Source: Paenibacillus massiliensis subsp. panacisoli DSM 21345 (lineage in GTDB: Bacteria; Bacillota; Bacilli; Paenibacillales; Paenibacillaceae). Taken from it: a DNA stretch of 64,000 bases. Position numbers and translations under genes: made by a program. Under the pieces are notes generated by a model. That model was not told where the DNA came from. It did not search any database and saw nothing but the letters and a program-made list of their open reading frames with translations. How positions within the stretch are numbered: the first letter of the stretch is position 1; the number at the start of each line of letters is the position of its first letter. The stretch spans positions 186,001-250,000 of the forward strand of contig NZ_AUFO01000007.1 of assembly GCF_000426545.1 (NCBI RefSeq). The letters are read 5' to 3'. This document shows, in pieces, positions 7,864 through 16,510 of this stretch.

Positions 7864-10800
7864 TCAAACCACAACGTGCCATCGGTCACGAATTTTGATA
7901 ATCCATTCCTCACAGTTTTGGCTATTTTCAAATGGAATTGCCGCTTTAATCCTTGTAAATTTGCGACGTACGTAGTATCCCTGGCCAGGAGGCAGGACTT
8001 TCAGCCCTCCTGATACGGAGTTCGATTCGGTATAAGGAATACGAAAGACGGATAAATCATTAGGATCAACGGTGCCAAATAAAACTCCACTTTGACTGGC
8101 CTTGACATCGTTGAACCAATCTACACCAAAGGTCGGGAAATCAGCAGGTACACCCGAAAGGACTACGTGCACGTTCCGATCACGGCCAAGCCGCACAATC
8201 GCGGACAACTGATCCTTCACTGTAAAATCATTAAGCTGCTTGCCAAGCATATCAGCATCATCAATAAATAGTACAATCTCCGGGTCGGAGCCATCCTTCG
8301 TCCGTTGCTGCACGGCTTCATAGAGCCTTGCTACAAGCGGTGCCAGCTCTTCCTCGCTTTCTGCGGCTGCCGTTACATGCGGGAGATGTCGCAGTCGGGA
8401 GAGTCCACCACCACCATAGCGTGTATCAACGGTATAGATCTCCAGACGAGTTGGAGAGTTGTAATAAGACAATGATAGAATCCAGCTCATTAGGAAGGAC
8501 GTTTTGCCCCCTTCCATCGGACTACCAACGAGAAAGTGCGGGCCTTCCTTCAGATTCAGCAAAAACGGCTCAAGGTCATCACTTTGCAAGCCGACAGGTA
8601 CATGGAACGGTTGAGCTGTCTCCCAGCCTTCCGGCCTGTTCCAGCTAGCTAGGAGATCAGCCAGCTGAACCCTCTCGGGCAGTGGCAGAATCGCAGGAGC
8701 CGTGCTCCCCTCCCAGCATTCAGCGATCTTGCGAATCCATTGTCGCAGATTGGACGAACGCTTCGTCTCATCCTCACCCGGAGAAGGAAGTGCTGTCTGG
8801 AACTCCAGTGGCGGAACCTGCCCCTTGAGCAAGGCTCGGCCTGGAATCATCGGACCAGGGATTTTCGCTGGTCGTCCTACGGCGTAGTAGTAATCACTTG
8901 GATCGGACAGCTCGAAGCTGACAGCATTAGGTATATTGCTGCGGAACTTCTCGAATAGATCCGTAATCCGATTAGCAGTAATAATGAAGGTAATTCCAAG
9001 ACTTCCACCCTCACGCAAAATCGTCTCAAGCAGCTCATTTTCGTCTGGAAACGCATTGCGGAAGTTCAGATAGCCGTCGATTACAACTAAAATTTGCGGG
9101 ATGTTCTCCACTGCCGAGCGACGATAACTGTTCACAGTCTTGACTCCGGCTTCCGCGATCAGTTCTTTGCGCAAAGCTGCCGATCTAGACAGGTAACGGA
9201 ACAATCTCTTGATCCGGTCCTCCTCTTCAGCCATCATTACTGCACCTACTTGCGGTAGGTCTACAAAATCACGCATCGTTCGGCCCATATCAATAATATA
9301 GCCGTTCCATTCTTCCGCTGTATATTGACTGGCCATCGAGATGAGTAGTGTCTGGACAAAGGTAGTCTTCCCCATGCCAGGCATACCGTAGATCGCCCAG
9401 TGACCGTGGTCAGTAGCAATACTAACAGGCTCCTGACGCTGATTCGGTAGGTCATCAATAAGGCCTACCACGGTCGTTAAGTCTTTTGGACCATAGAGCC
9501 CAGCCTCCTTGGCATGCGGGGAAGGGATCTCTGTAAGATCAATGCTCTCTGGCAACGGAGGAAGCCAAGGACCTTGCAGCCTCTGGATGCCTGCCTGCTC
9601 AGCCTGCGCTGCAATATAATCAATGAATACCTGCAGCTGCTTTTGGGATTCCTCCATCTGCAGCCCGGTTGCTGCCCGCTCTCCAGTCAGCAACGGCTCA
9701 CGCTTGCCATTCAAGCGTAGCTCATTCACAGGCAAGGCAGCCGATACATCATTATCTGTTCGGTAAGGAGCCCCGCTCCAGGCATACTGAAGCTCTTCGA
9801 AGATTTCGTCACTTCCGACTTGAAAATAACCTCTGCCCGGCTTCGTAATCCAGGCAGCATTCGGAATCTTGATCATATCCCGGCTATCTCCTTCGCTTTG
9901 TACACGAAGACATATTCTGAACCGGGAGTTACTCCATATTTTATCGTCAACAACGCCTGCTGGTTTTTGAGTCGCAAGGATCAAATGGACCCCCAACGTA
10001 CGACCTATAGCCGCAATACTGATGAGTTCATCCATGAATTCAGGCTGATCCTTCTTCAACTGTGCGAATTCATCAATAATAATGACGAGATGAGGCAAGG
10101 GCTCGGCCTGACGTTGTCTGAGCAGACGATAATATTCATCGATATGCTGTAGATTTCCTGCCTGATTCAATATTTTCTGACGTCGTACCAGTTCCGCCTT
10201 GAGCGAGATTTTTGCTCGCTCGATCAGGCTATTGTCAAGATTGGTAATCGTCCCTACCACATGAGGCAGATTTATGAAGGTGTTTGACATTCCTCCGCCC
10301 TTGTAATCAATGAGCATAAAGGCCAGATCATGGGGGTGGAACTCTGCCGCAAGCGAAGCTACGATGGATTGGAGGACTTCACTCTTACCCGATCCGGTCG
10401 TCCCAGCGATCAGACCATGCGGACCATGACCTTGTCTCTCAATCTTGTCGTGCAGGTTGATCATTACAGGCTTGCCGCCAGCTCTGACTCCCATTGGCAC
10501 TGGCAGCGTATCTGGATGTCTGGTCTCCTGCCAACGCTCCAGCACACTCAGCTCCTCCACTCTAACAACACCAAGCATATCGAATAGCGGCAAAATCGCT
10601 GGAATGTCCGAGGCGGAGGAACGCTTGAGGCGGATGGGTGCCATAAAGCGGGCAGCTGCTTCTGCCTCTTCTAATGAGAAGCGATCCAATGCGAACTTTT
10701 GCTGTACTACAGCAGCAGAGTCAGATTTGAGCGTCGACACGCCCGATTCAGAATCCACCTCTACGATCAGTTGACACTGCATCGGGAGCGCCTCCTTACG

Positions 10801-11859
10801 TGAGGCGAGAACAATGGTACAGGAGTCGATGGCATCTGCTTCCTCCAGCAGCAAGGGCAGTAATGGCTCTTCTTCAATAATCTGACCGTCAGACAGCAGC
10901 GTAATGTAGCATGGAAGCTCCATCTTGCGATTGCTTCGTTCTGAACGATTGCCCTTGCGACGATTCAGCACAGCAAACAGGCTGTCTGCCAACTGGTGTG
11001 CACTGCTGCTGCGATCAGACAGCATTCGCTGCGAACGCTCATCATCCCACACATGGGGCATCCAACGCATCCAGCTCCATTCCTGCTGCTCGCGCTCCTC
11101 GTAGAAGGCAGCGATCTTCACCTCATCTGGTGAGTGCCGCACAGTCACCTGGGCAATCATAACGCGCAATGCGGCAAGCACATGCTTGCGCTCGCCAACG
11201 ATGCCGATGACCTTGGATTTGAACAACGGTAGTGTAATGGAAGCCTTGGATACCGTCTGAAAATCATGGGCCAGCTCATGTGCTGCCTCAATAAGCGGCT
11301 CCTTTTCGTAACCGTCGGCCCTTGGAACCTGCACCTGAATATGAAAAGGAACCTCCCCGGTTCCAATTCTTACATCGAGAAAATCTTCGTCCTCGGGAGA
11401 CCGTTCCCACAAAGAACTGCTGCGGCTTTTGACAACCTGGGCGCACAGCTGAGGATCACCATGTATGTCATACAGGATTCGTACCTGCTCCTGTCGCTTC
11501 TCTTCCAGTTCTGCGCGATGCTTGTCCAGCTGCTCACGATACATCCGTTCACGCTCCTCTAGTCGCTGCCGATATTCCTTCTTATTATGAAGGTATACGA
11601 AGAAGGGAATGGTGTAGGAGCTAAGCATCATGAAAATCGTCACCATCTGAAACATTAAATAGTTGCTGTTAGCCATTTTACCGGTTCTGCTCATATAAAT
11701 GTAGAAGCCGACAGTTACAGCCGTCATAATTACTGGGATAATAATAGAAATAATCGAAAAGGTTGGTTTGCTTGGCTCGGACGGCGGCCGCAGAATCTCC
11801 AGTTTCTCATCCTTTAGAGCAGGGCGAAGACGCGGGGATCGTTGATAAAGTGCATTCAC
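7864..11859 (-). CDS. essC: Type VII secretion motor ATPase EccC/EssC
   Basis: 1331 residues: two membrane helices near 34-57 and 67-90, a coiled coil (about 92-128), then three FtsK/SpoIIIE ATPase modules. P-loops are GTTGSGKS (486-493), GMPGMGKT (825-832) and a degenerate GSPMEGGKT (1112-1120). Walker B elements are IIIDE (Asp596-Glu597), VVIDG (no catalytic Glu) and LFIDD. Only the first module looks fully competent, as in known EccC/EssC. There are no N-terminal FHA domains, so the architecture is closer to actinobacterial EccC (EccCa fused to EccCb) than to classic EssC. GTG start after AAAGGGGA. Confidence 0.92.
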   Translation of the reverse strand: MNALYQRSPRLRPALKDEKLEILRPPSEPSKPTFSIISIIIPVIMTAVTVGFYIYMSRTGKMANSNYLMFQMVTIFMMLSSYTIPFFVYLHNKKEYRQRLEERERMYREQLDKHRAELEEKRQEQVRILYDIHGDPQLCAQVVKSRSSSLWERSPEDEDFLDVRIGTGEVPFHIQVQVPRADGYEKEPLIEAAHELAHDFQTVSKASITLPLFKSKVIGIVGERKHVLAALRVMIAQVTVRHSPDEVKIAAFYEEREQQEWSWMRWMPHVWDDERSQRMLSDRSSSAHQLADSLFAVLNRRKGNRSERSNRKMELPCYITLLSDGQIIEEEPLLPLLLEEADAIDSCTIVLASRKEALPMQCQLIVEVDSESGVSTLKSDSAAVVQQKFALDRFSLEEAEAAARFMAPIRLKRSSASDIPAILPLFDMLGVVRVEELSVLERWQETRHPDTLPVPMGVRAGGKPVMINLHDKIERQGHGPHGLIAGTTGSGKSEVLQSIVASLAAEFHPHDLAFMLIDYKGGGMSNTFINLPHVVGTITNLDNSLIERAKISLKAELVRRQKILNQAGNLQHIDEYYRLLRQRQAEPLPHLVIIIDEFAQLKKDQPEFMDELISIAAIGRTLGVHLILATQKPAGVVDDKIWSNSRFRICLRVQSEGDSRDMIKIPNAAWITKPGRGYFQVGSDEIFEELQYAWSGAPYRTDNDVSAALPVNELRLNGKREPLLTGERAATGLQMEESQKQLQVFIDYIAAQAEQAGIQRLQGPWLPPLPESIDLTEIPSPHAKEAGLYGPKDLTTVVGLIDDLPNQRQEPVSIATDHGHWAIYGMPGMGKTTFVQTLLISMASQYTAEEWNGYIIDMGRTMRDFVDLPQVGAVMMAEEEDRIKRLFRYLSRSAALRKELIAEAGVKTVNSYRRSAVENIPQILVVIDGYLNFRNAFPDENELLETILREGGSLGITFIITANRITDLFEKFRSNIPNAVSFELSDPSDYYYAVGRPAKIPGPMIPGRALLKGQVPPLEFQTALPSPGEDETKRSSNLRQWIRKIAECWEGSTAPAILPLPERVQLADLLASWNRPEGWETAQPFHVPVGLQSDDLEPFLLNLKEGPHFLVGSPMEGGKTSFLMSWILSLSYYNSPTRLEIYTVDTRYGGGGLSRLRHLPHVTAAAESEEELAPLVARLYEAVQQRTKDGSDPEIVLFIDDADMLGKQLNDFTVKDQLSAIVRLGRDRNVHVVLSGVPADFPTFGVDWFNDVKASQSGVLFGTVDPNDLSVFRIPYTESNSVSGGLKVLPPGQGYYVRRKFTRIKAAIPFENSQNCEEWIIKIRDRWHVVV

Positions 11860-11926
11860 GCCAAAAGTCCCCTTTCTATAAACTGATCAATTTGACCTCG
11901 TTTGAAGTCACTAGATATGGGTGTAT

Positions 11927-12247
11927 TTACCCATTTTTTTGTTTTTGAAACAGAGTCCTTCGTCCATAAATCGGAGCCTCATCCTCTGTCGTAGAGAAGG
12001 TCCGTTGAATCCGGATCGTACAGCCCTCTCGCAGGCCTGCGTCCATCAGCAATTGCCTGTCATCCACCAGGAACCACAGACCATCCGGAAACTTGGCTTC
12101 CATCATATATTGCATCCCCTCACTCGGGGCCTCTCCAAATATTCGAATTCCGAGCATCAGCTTCAAATGCTGCACAGAATACTCATCATCGACATCAATA
12201 TCGAACCAGTCACTTTCCTCTCTTCCTGAGAGTACGGTCAAAATCAT
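11927..12247 (-). CDS. esaB: EsaB/YukD-like ubiquitin-fold protein
   Basis: 106 residues with a beta-grasp pattern: MILTVLSG at the start, a helix near VQHLKLMLG, and WFLVDDRQLLMDAGLREG before the last strand. This matches YukD/EsaB, and the ubiquitin-like domain of EccD. The ATG at 12247 has CGGAGG 7-8 nt upstream. It is the first gene of the secretion operon, 67 bp before the motor, as in other type VII loci. The role of EsaB is probably regulatory or structural. Confidence 0.75.
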   Translation of the reverse strand: MILTVLSGREESDWFDIDVDDEYSVQHLKLMLGIRIFGEAPSEGMQYMMEAKFPDGLWFLVDDRQLLMDAGLREGCTIRIQRTFSTTEDEAPIYGRRTLFQKQKNG

Positions 12248-12301
12248 CCCATGGCCTCCGCATCTGTTAAGGATTGTGTATGGGGTCTGGAGGAACTCCA
12301 T

Positions 12302-13024
12302 CTATTTATTTAATTGCATTCTACTATTACCTATTATATAGAAGCTCCACATTCATGGATTAGCAGCAGTCCCATATAACTGATTGGCAGCTAATCCAGT
12401 CAAGAGCTATGTGATTATTAGCATGTTAGATTAAATCTTATGACTTCCTTATAAACTATATCTGATAAGGTACACCTGCAAAATCAGTGTGGATTATATG
12501 TGCTTTTCATTATATATACTGTCTGAACGTTAATCTGTTGCGCAAAGACTTGGACAACCTCTAAATCCGCCTTTTCCTGCTCGCTCCAATTGCCTGGCAG
12601 CTCTCAGCCTGAACAATTAAGTGTAATCCCACCTGAAGAACGCGCTAAAGAGCTAATGTAACTGTACCCTAGCCCTATGAATCTGTCAATTTGTTACAAA
12701 ATACCCATAGACCCTTATAAAATAAGCCTTTAGTAGTCTTTTTTATCTAGTAGAAGTGTCTAGCGATGCGATTAATCATACTTCGTTTGTAGGGAATCGA
12801 TTGCTCTTTGCTTGTTCAACGAGCACGCTTTACTTGTAGTTCAAGGGATCGTGAACGCAATCGACAAAAATCCCCTAACAGATAATTGATTGTGACTTCA
12901 TTCAATTGTGAACAGTTTGAAAACTTTTATGAGCTTTATGTTTTTATAAGGTGCTTTTAAGGTAATTTTAAGCAACGGCTTTTAGAATAAATACCATGAA
13001 ATAACTCTAGCGAGGTGATTTCTT
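12302..13024. other. 720-bp intergenic region with a branched inverted-repeat element
   Basis: No open frame of note, AT-rich. Within it, 12790-12877 folds on paper into a multibranch element. CGATTGC (12798-12804) pairs with GCAATCG (12857-12863) and encloses two hairpins (12810-12824 and 12839-12856). TAGGG (12790-12794) and CCCTA (12873-12877) extend the outer stem. Promoters for esaB (minus) and the 79-residue gene (plus) must lie here, but none is convincing. Confidence 0.45.
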
Positions 13025-13264
13025 ATGAAAACATTAATTACATTCCAAGACAAAAAAATCCCTGTGTACTTTACTCAAGAAAATAAACAGCCTATGCAAA
13101 AAACCTTAAAGCTTCTCTCCAATACCTTGGAGAATAAAATTAGCACTGGCAAACGTACTCTGCAAAAGTATTTGAATTCCTTGATCAGTATCGAAATTGT
13201 TGGTAGCGAAGCTATTCTGCACAGCATTAATGAGAATGATTCACTCGCATTGTCCCTCTACTAA
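13025..13264 (+). CDS. Small hypothetical protein
   Basis: 79 residues, Lys/Asn/Ser-rich, predicted mostly helical with a strand near SIEIVG. GCGAGGTGATTTCTT precedes the ATG, a good ribosome site, and a strong terminator follows. No signal peptide and no recognised family. It is more AT-rich than its neighbours. Probably real and separately transcribed; function unknown. Confidence 0.65.
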   Translation: MKTLITFQDKKIPVYFTQENKQPMQKTLKLLSNTLENKISTGKRTLQKYLNSLISIEIVGSEAILHSINENDSLALSLY

Positions 13265-13299
13265 TCTTAATCAGTAATCGAACATGGACGCAGTGACAT

Positions 13300-13339
13300 A
13301 GACCAGCCCCTAACTTCACCGAAGCTTAGGGGCTGGTCT
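13300..13339. terminator. Terminator after the 79-residue gene
   Basis: AGACCAGCCCCTAA (13300-13313) pairs perfectly with TTAGGGGCTGGTCT (13326-13339). Ends before the convergent acetyltransferase gene. Confidence 0.8.
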
Positions 13340-13380
13340 CAATTTACCATTGTACATCCGCTATAATTGTCAGAACAATC

Positions 13381-13836
13381 CTAGATTTGATAAGCATAAA
13401 TGCTTAACTCCTGATCATTCAGGGCGTAGCCTGTACCGGTGTGACTCCATCCCGTTCTCTCATAGTAGCCCTCAAGATCTGTGCACAGGAACAACCGTGA
13501 ATAGCCCATCTCACGTGCTTCTTTCACAGCATGATTTTGTAGTAGATCTCCAATTCCTCTACCTCGATGTGAAGGCTCCACATGAAGACAGGCCATCCAG
13601 GGAGATAAATCCTGTCTACTATTAAGATCACTTCTGAGCAATGCATACGAACCAATAATCTGTTCGTCCTCCATCGCTAGATAAAATCTGGGTACTTCGC
13701 TATCCGTACTACAGGACTGAATAATACAATCTTGATAAAAGTTAAAATTAGATTCTGCTCCCCAATGCGTCCAGAAATATTGAACAGCCTGCTCAAGCAA
13801 CTCAGCATGATCACGAACATTAACGATTGCAATCAT
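13381..13836 (-). CDS. GNAT family N-acetyltransferase
   Basis: 151 residues. The acetyl-CoA binding motif is HVEPSHRGRGIGDLLQNHAV (R/Q-x-x-G-x-G/A type), followed by GYSRLFLCTDLEGYYERTGW typical of the fold's end. The start MIAIVNVRD (13836) has AAAGGAGATC upstream. The acceptor substrate is unknown. Confidence 0.85.
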   Translation of the reverse strand: MIAIVNVRDHAELLEQAVQYFWTHWGAESNFNFYQDCIIQSCSTDSEVPRFYLAMEDEQIIGSYALLRSDLNSRQDLSPWMACLHVEPSHRGRGIGDLLQNHAVKEAREMGYSRLFLCTDLEGYYERTGWSHTGTGYALNDQELSIYAYQI

Positions 13837-13890
13837 CTTGATCTCCTTTACAAATAAGTTTCGTCTATAGAATAGCACAATATGAAAATA

Positions 13891-13908
13891 GAGACCCTGA
13901 TGGGTCTC
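13891..13908 (-). terminator. Terminator after the 47-residue gene
   Basis: GAGACCC-TGAT-GGGTCTC perfect hairpin, followed on the minus strand by TATTTTC. It sits between the small gene's stop (13949) and the acetyltransferase start. Confidence 0.65.
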
Positions 13909-13948
13909 TTCAAAAAGTTGTTGTTTGTTGTTACGTACTCTACAGCTC

Positions 13949-14092
13949 TTATACTTTTCCCTTCATATGCCTGTGTGAGGACTGCACCTTGGCTTGCTCA
14001 ATGCGAATCCTGAACAGCTGCAGCAGATTATGTCTGGTGTGCACATCCCGGCAGTTGTCCAATTTTCGCAAGATAAACCGATCAATGGACAT
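13949..14092 (-). CDS. Small basic hypothetical protein (47 aa)
   Basis: The frame reads MSIDRFILRKLDNCRDVHTR and continues to a Lys/His-rich end, 47 residues, strongly basic and probably helical. AAAGGAG lies 11 nt before the ATG, a TATAAT hexamer lies about 60 bp further upstream on the same strand (near 14153), and a perfect hairpin follows the stop. These three signals together make a real small gene likely. No family recognised. Confidence 0.5.
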   Translation of the reverse strand: MSIDRFILRKLDNCRDVHTRHNLLQLFRIRIEQAKVQSSHRHMKGKV

Positions 14093-14341
14093 TAGACTCG
14101 AGGCTCCTTTACAGCGTTCTCTGCCGCTCAGGTAAGTACAACCATCTGCGGTAATTATACTTTACCCAATATATGCCATTCCAAACCGTGTCTACAGCCA
14201 AGATCCCGTGCTGTCAGCATCCAAGGAACACTTACGTAAGAGAGTCCTTATCCGAATTGGGCATCATACAATCCAAAGCCACTGGCCTTCTCTTTCGATT
14301 CTGTGCTTAAGCAAATCAATGAACATGAACTGGCCTGGAGG

Positions 14342-14674
14342 TCAGGGGCGGATTGTCACCGAGGTTCCAATGGGCACTAACCCCGCGAGTTCAACAACAT
14401 CGTCGTTGTACATTCTTATGCAGCCATGTGATACAGCCTGCCCAATGAGCCAAGGCTCGTTGGTACCATGAATGCCGTAATGCGGCTTCGATAGTCCCAT
14501 CCAGAACGCACCGTAAGGACCGCCCGGGTTGGCCTGTTTGTTCACAATGGTAAATTGACCGTGAGGAGTCTGTGTTGCCAATTTTCCAACCCCAATGGGA
14601 TAACCTCGGACGACCTTGCCATCCTGAATGAGATACAAGTGAAAGTCGGACAGGTCAATAATAATGCTGTACAT
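14342..14674 (-). CDS. L,D-transpeptidase (YkuD domain)
   Basis: 110 residues, a stand-alone YkuD catalytic domain. The active-site motif reads [20 protein letters not shown], with His and Cys of the HxnSHGCIRM signature. The N-terminus [17 protein letters not shown] is the usual first hairpin. The ATG at 14674 is placed 10 nt after AGGAGG, whereas the earlier ATG is adjacent to it. No signal peptide is visible, as in short spore-associated members. It would form 3-3 peptidoglycan cross-links. Confidence 0.88.
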   Translation of the reverse strand: MYSIIIDLSDFHLYLIQDGKVVRGYPIGVGKLATQTPHGQFTIVNKQANPGGPYGAFWMGLSKPHYGIHGTNEPWLIGQAVSHGCIRMYNDDVVELAGLVPIGTSVTIRP

Positions 14675-14767
14675 ATATCGCATCCCTCCTGCTAATCAAT
14701 GTATGCAGATGAGGTTCACGATATCGCAAAGCACGGTCGACAGCGCTCCCCGCTGACAGCGACTACA

Positions 14768-15892
14768 CTACCAGCCCAAATCTCGACGCCAGCCCGTCTC
14801 CCTGCGATTAGCCGCAGAGCCACCACTTTGTCTCTTGCGCTCCTTTTGCGCCTCCTTACGTGCTTGGTACTCCAGCTCCCGGCGCATTTTCTTGAAGCTC
14901 TCTATTCTCTGCTGAGGGATCTGACCATTCTGCACTGCTTCCTTCACCGCACAGCCTGCTTCATTCTCATGACGGCAATCCCGATAGCGACAATTCCCTG
15001 CCACTTCATCAATCTCTTCAAATGCTGCCGATACGTCGGCACCATCGTCCCACAGCGTAAGCTCCCGCATCCCGGGAGTATCGATCAACACAGCTCCGCT
15101 GGCAAGTGGTAGCAGATGCCGATGTGTCGTCGTATGTCGCCCTTTGCTATCATCCTCACGAATGCCCTGAGTCACCTGCTGCTCGGAGCCTGTTAGCCAA
15201 TTGGCCATGGTTGATTTGCCACAACCTGACGAGCCGACCAGAGCAATCGTGTGCCCAGGCTGAAGGTAGCTTGCCAGCTCCTCCATACCTTGCTCCATTT
15301 TGGCGCTGATCACAGCTACTGGCACACCAATGGCGACACTACTAATCTCGGCCACGAATGGAGTGGGGTCCTCGCATAGATCACTTTTGCTCAGTACTAC
15401 TACGGGATTCGCACCGCTATTCCATGCCATGGTCAGATACCGTTCCATTCTGCGCACATTATAGTCTCCATTCAGAGCCTGCACCAGAAAGAGTGTATCG
15501 ACGTTCGCTGCAATCAGTTGTTCCTTCGTTTCCATCCCCGCTGCCTGTCTGGATATGCGGCTTCGACGCGGGAGCACCTGATGAATTACGGCATCATCCA
15601 CAAGGCCAGTGCGGGTAATCATTACCCAATCGCCAACAGCAGGAAAATCAGACTGGCGTTCTGTCTGATGCCTGAATTTGCCGGAGACCCCGCCCCAACA
15701 CTCTCCTTCCTTGGTTACTAACTTTAATTTTTGACCGAAATCCGCAATCACTCTGGCAGGCTGTGAGTTCTCCTTGAATTCCGCCCCCTGTCTTTCTGAC
15801 GCTTCTGCTTGCGCTAGCAGCATCCCATTCCATACCTCGTTCCAGTCTTCTGTCCAACCATAATGTCTAAGTTCTGTTACTTGATTATTCAT
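14768..15892 (-). CDS. rsgA: Ribosome small subunit-dependent GTPase RsgA
   Basis: 374 residues with the circularly permuted G-domain order: SKSD (G4) before SAK (G5), then GSSGCGKSTMANWL (G1) and DTPGMREL (G3). The C-terminal zinc knuckle contains CRYRDCRHENEAGC, followed by a basic tail. The N-terminal part is an OB fold. RsgA helps mature the 30S subunit. Paenibacilli often carry a second copy; this one is not in the prpC-prkC context. Start preceded by AGGAG. Confidence 0.93.
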   Translation of the reverse strand: MNNQVTELRHYGWTEDWNEVWNGMLLAQAEASERQGAEFKENSQPARVIADFGQKLKLVTKEGECWGGVSGKFRHQTERQSDFPAVGDWVMITRTGLVDDAVIHQVLPRRSRISRQAAGMETKEQLIAANVDTLFLVQALNGDYNVRRMERYLTMAWNSGANPVVVLSKSDLCEDPTPFVAEISSVAIGVPVAVISAKMEQGMEELASYLQPGHTIALVGSSGCGKSTMANWLTGSEQQVTQGIREDDSKGRHTTTHRHLLPLASGAVLIDTPGMRELTLWDDGADVSAAFEEIDEVAGNCRYRDCRHENEAGCAVKEAVQNGQIPQQRIESFKKMRRELEYQARKEAQKERKRQSGGSAANRRETGWRRDLGW

Positions 15893-16230
15893 TATTGTTC
15901 ATGCTCCTAATCGTGTATTTAAATGTGTACTCTACCCATAACGACGATCATTCGTAATTTGTCAGCCCGGAGAAGCCTGAAGCCTTGATCTTTTACCGAA
16001 AATTGTGCTTTTCAAGCTCCATTCGCAGGCTGCCTCCCGCTGCGGAACAACGCAAAAAATCCGCAGGGATATCCCTGCGGAGACTGCGCTGTGCATTGTA
16101 CATACACGGCAACCAGAACCGCTGCGCTCCACATCAAACCTCATCAGGACAGACGACGCTTGAGACACAGTAATTCCAGTTATTACAAAATTGAGGACCT
16201 CTTAAAGAGACCTACCCAATTCTGCAATGC
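15893..16230. other. Intergenic region with a second CCGCAGGGA hairpin
   Basis: No convincing gene; short frames here cross the hairpin. At 16060-16081 a perfect inverted repeat centred on CCGCAGGGATATCCCTGCGG is followed on the minus strand by a T-run (ATTTTTTGCG), so it is an intrinsic terminator. It shares its CCGCAGGGA stem with the terminator at 16231-16257. Confidence 0.6.
16060..16081 (-). terminator. Distal CCGCAGGGA terminator
   Basis: A 22-bp perfect palindrome with six T residues after it on the minus strand. Second stop for transcripts from the small gene upstream, or the end of an unseen small RNA of about 150 nt. Confidence 0.65.
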
Positions 16231-16257
16231 AAAAACCGCAGGGAATCCTCCCTGCGG
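16231..16257 (-). terminator. Terminator of the 18-codon gene
   Basis: CCGCAGGGA (16236-16244) and TCCCTGCGG (16249-16257) with a 4-nt loop, followed on the minus strand by TTTTTGC. Confidence 0.75.
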
Positions 16258-16309
16258 CTCAGCATTAAAACAGCTCAGACTGCCAATATTACAGTCTTAC
16301 TGCTCACTA

Positions 16310-16366
16310 CTATTCCGTACGGGAGGCGATATTTACAATCTGAGCAATTCTATTCAGCTTCATCAT
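16310..16366 (-). CDS. Very small peptide gene (18 codons)
   Basis: MMKLNRIAQIVNIASRTE then stop. AAGGAGGCGG lies 6-8 nt before the ATG, a near-perfect promoter lies 30 bp upstream, and a rho-independent terminator ends the unit about 55 nt after the stop. The peptide is amphipathic and basic, with no Cys. It is not followed by a gene it could lead, so a leader-peptide role is unlikely. It could be a regulatory peptide, a membrane-active peptide, or a small RNA that carries a short frame. No family recognised. Confidence 0.5.
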   Translation of the reverse strand: MMKLNRIAQIVNIASRTE

Positions 16367-16396
16367 AGTTACCGCCTCCTTCTTAAATTTAACTGG

Positions 16397-16426
16397 ATTA
16401 TACTTGTAATTGAACTGCTTTGTCAA
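16397..16426 (-). promoter_or_regulatory. Consensus sigma-A promoter of the 18-codon gene
   Basis: TTGACA (16421-16426) and TATAAT (16397-16402), both perfect hexamers, 18 bp apart on the minus strand. Confidence 0.8.
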
Positions 16427-16510
16427 CCATGAACTTCCAAATACAGACCACAGATCAGCTTCCCCTATTGTTCATCCGTACTGAGCAGCGCTATAGAAGA
16501 TGAGACAGCA

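Noticed and set aside
12798..12864. tRNA-like 7-bp closing stem followed by A
   Set aside because: Only 66 nt, no D-arm, no anticodon arm and no GTTCRA T-loop in the right place on either strand.
16090..16160. CTGATGAG on the minus strand, as in hammerhead ribozymes
   Set aside because: No GAAA core after a second stem and no closing stem III.
15962..16168. 68-codon minus-strand frame
   Set aside because: Runs through an intrinsic terminator, Cys/Arg-rich without a ribosome site.
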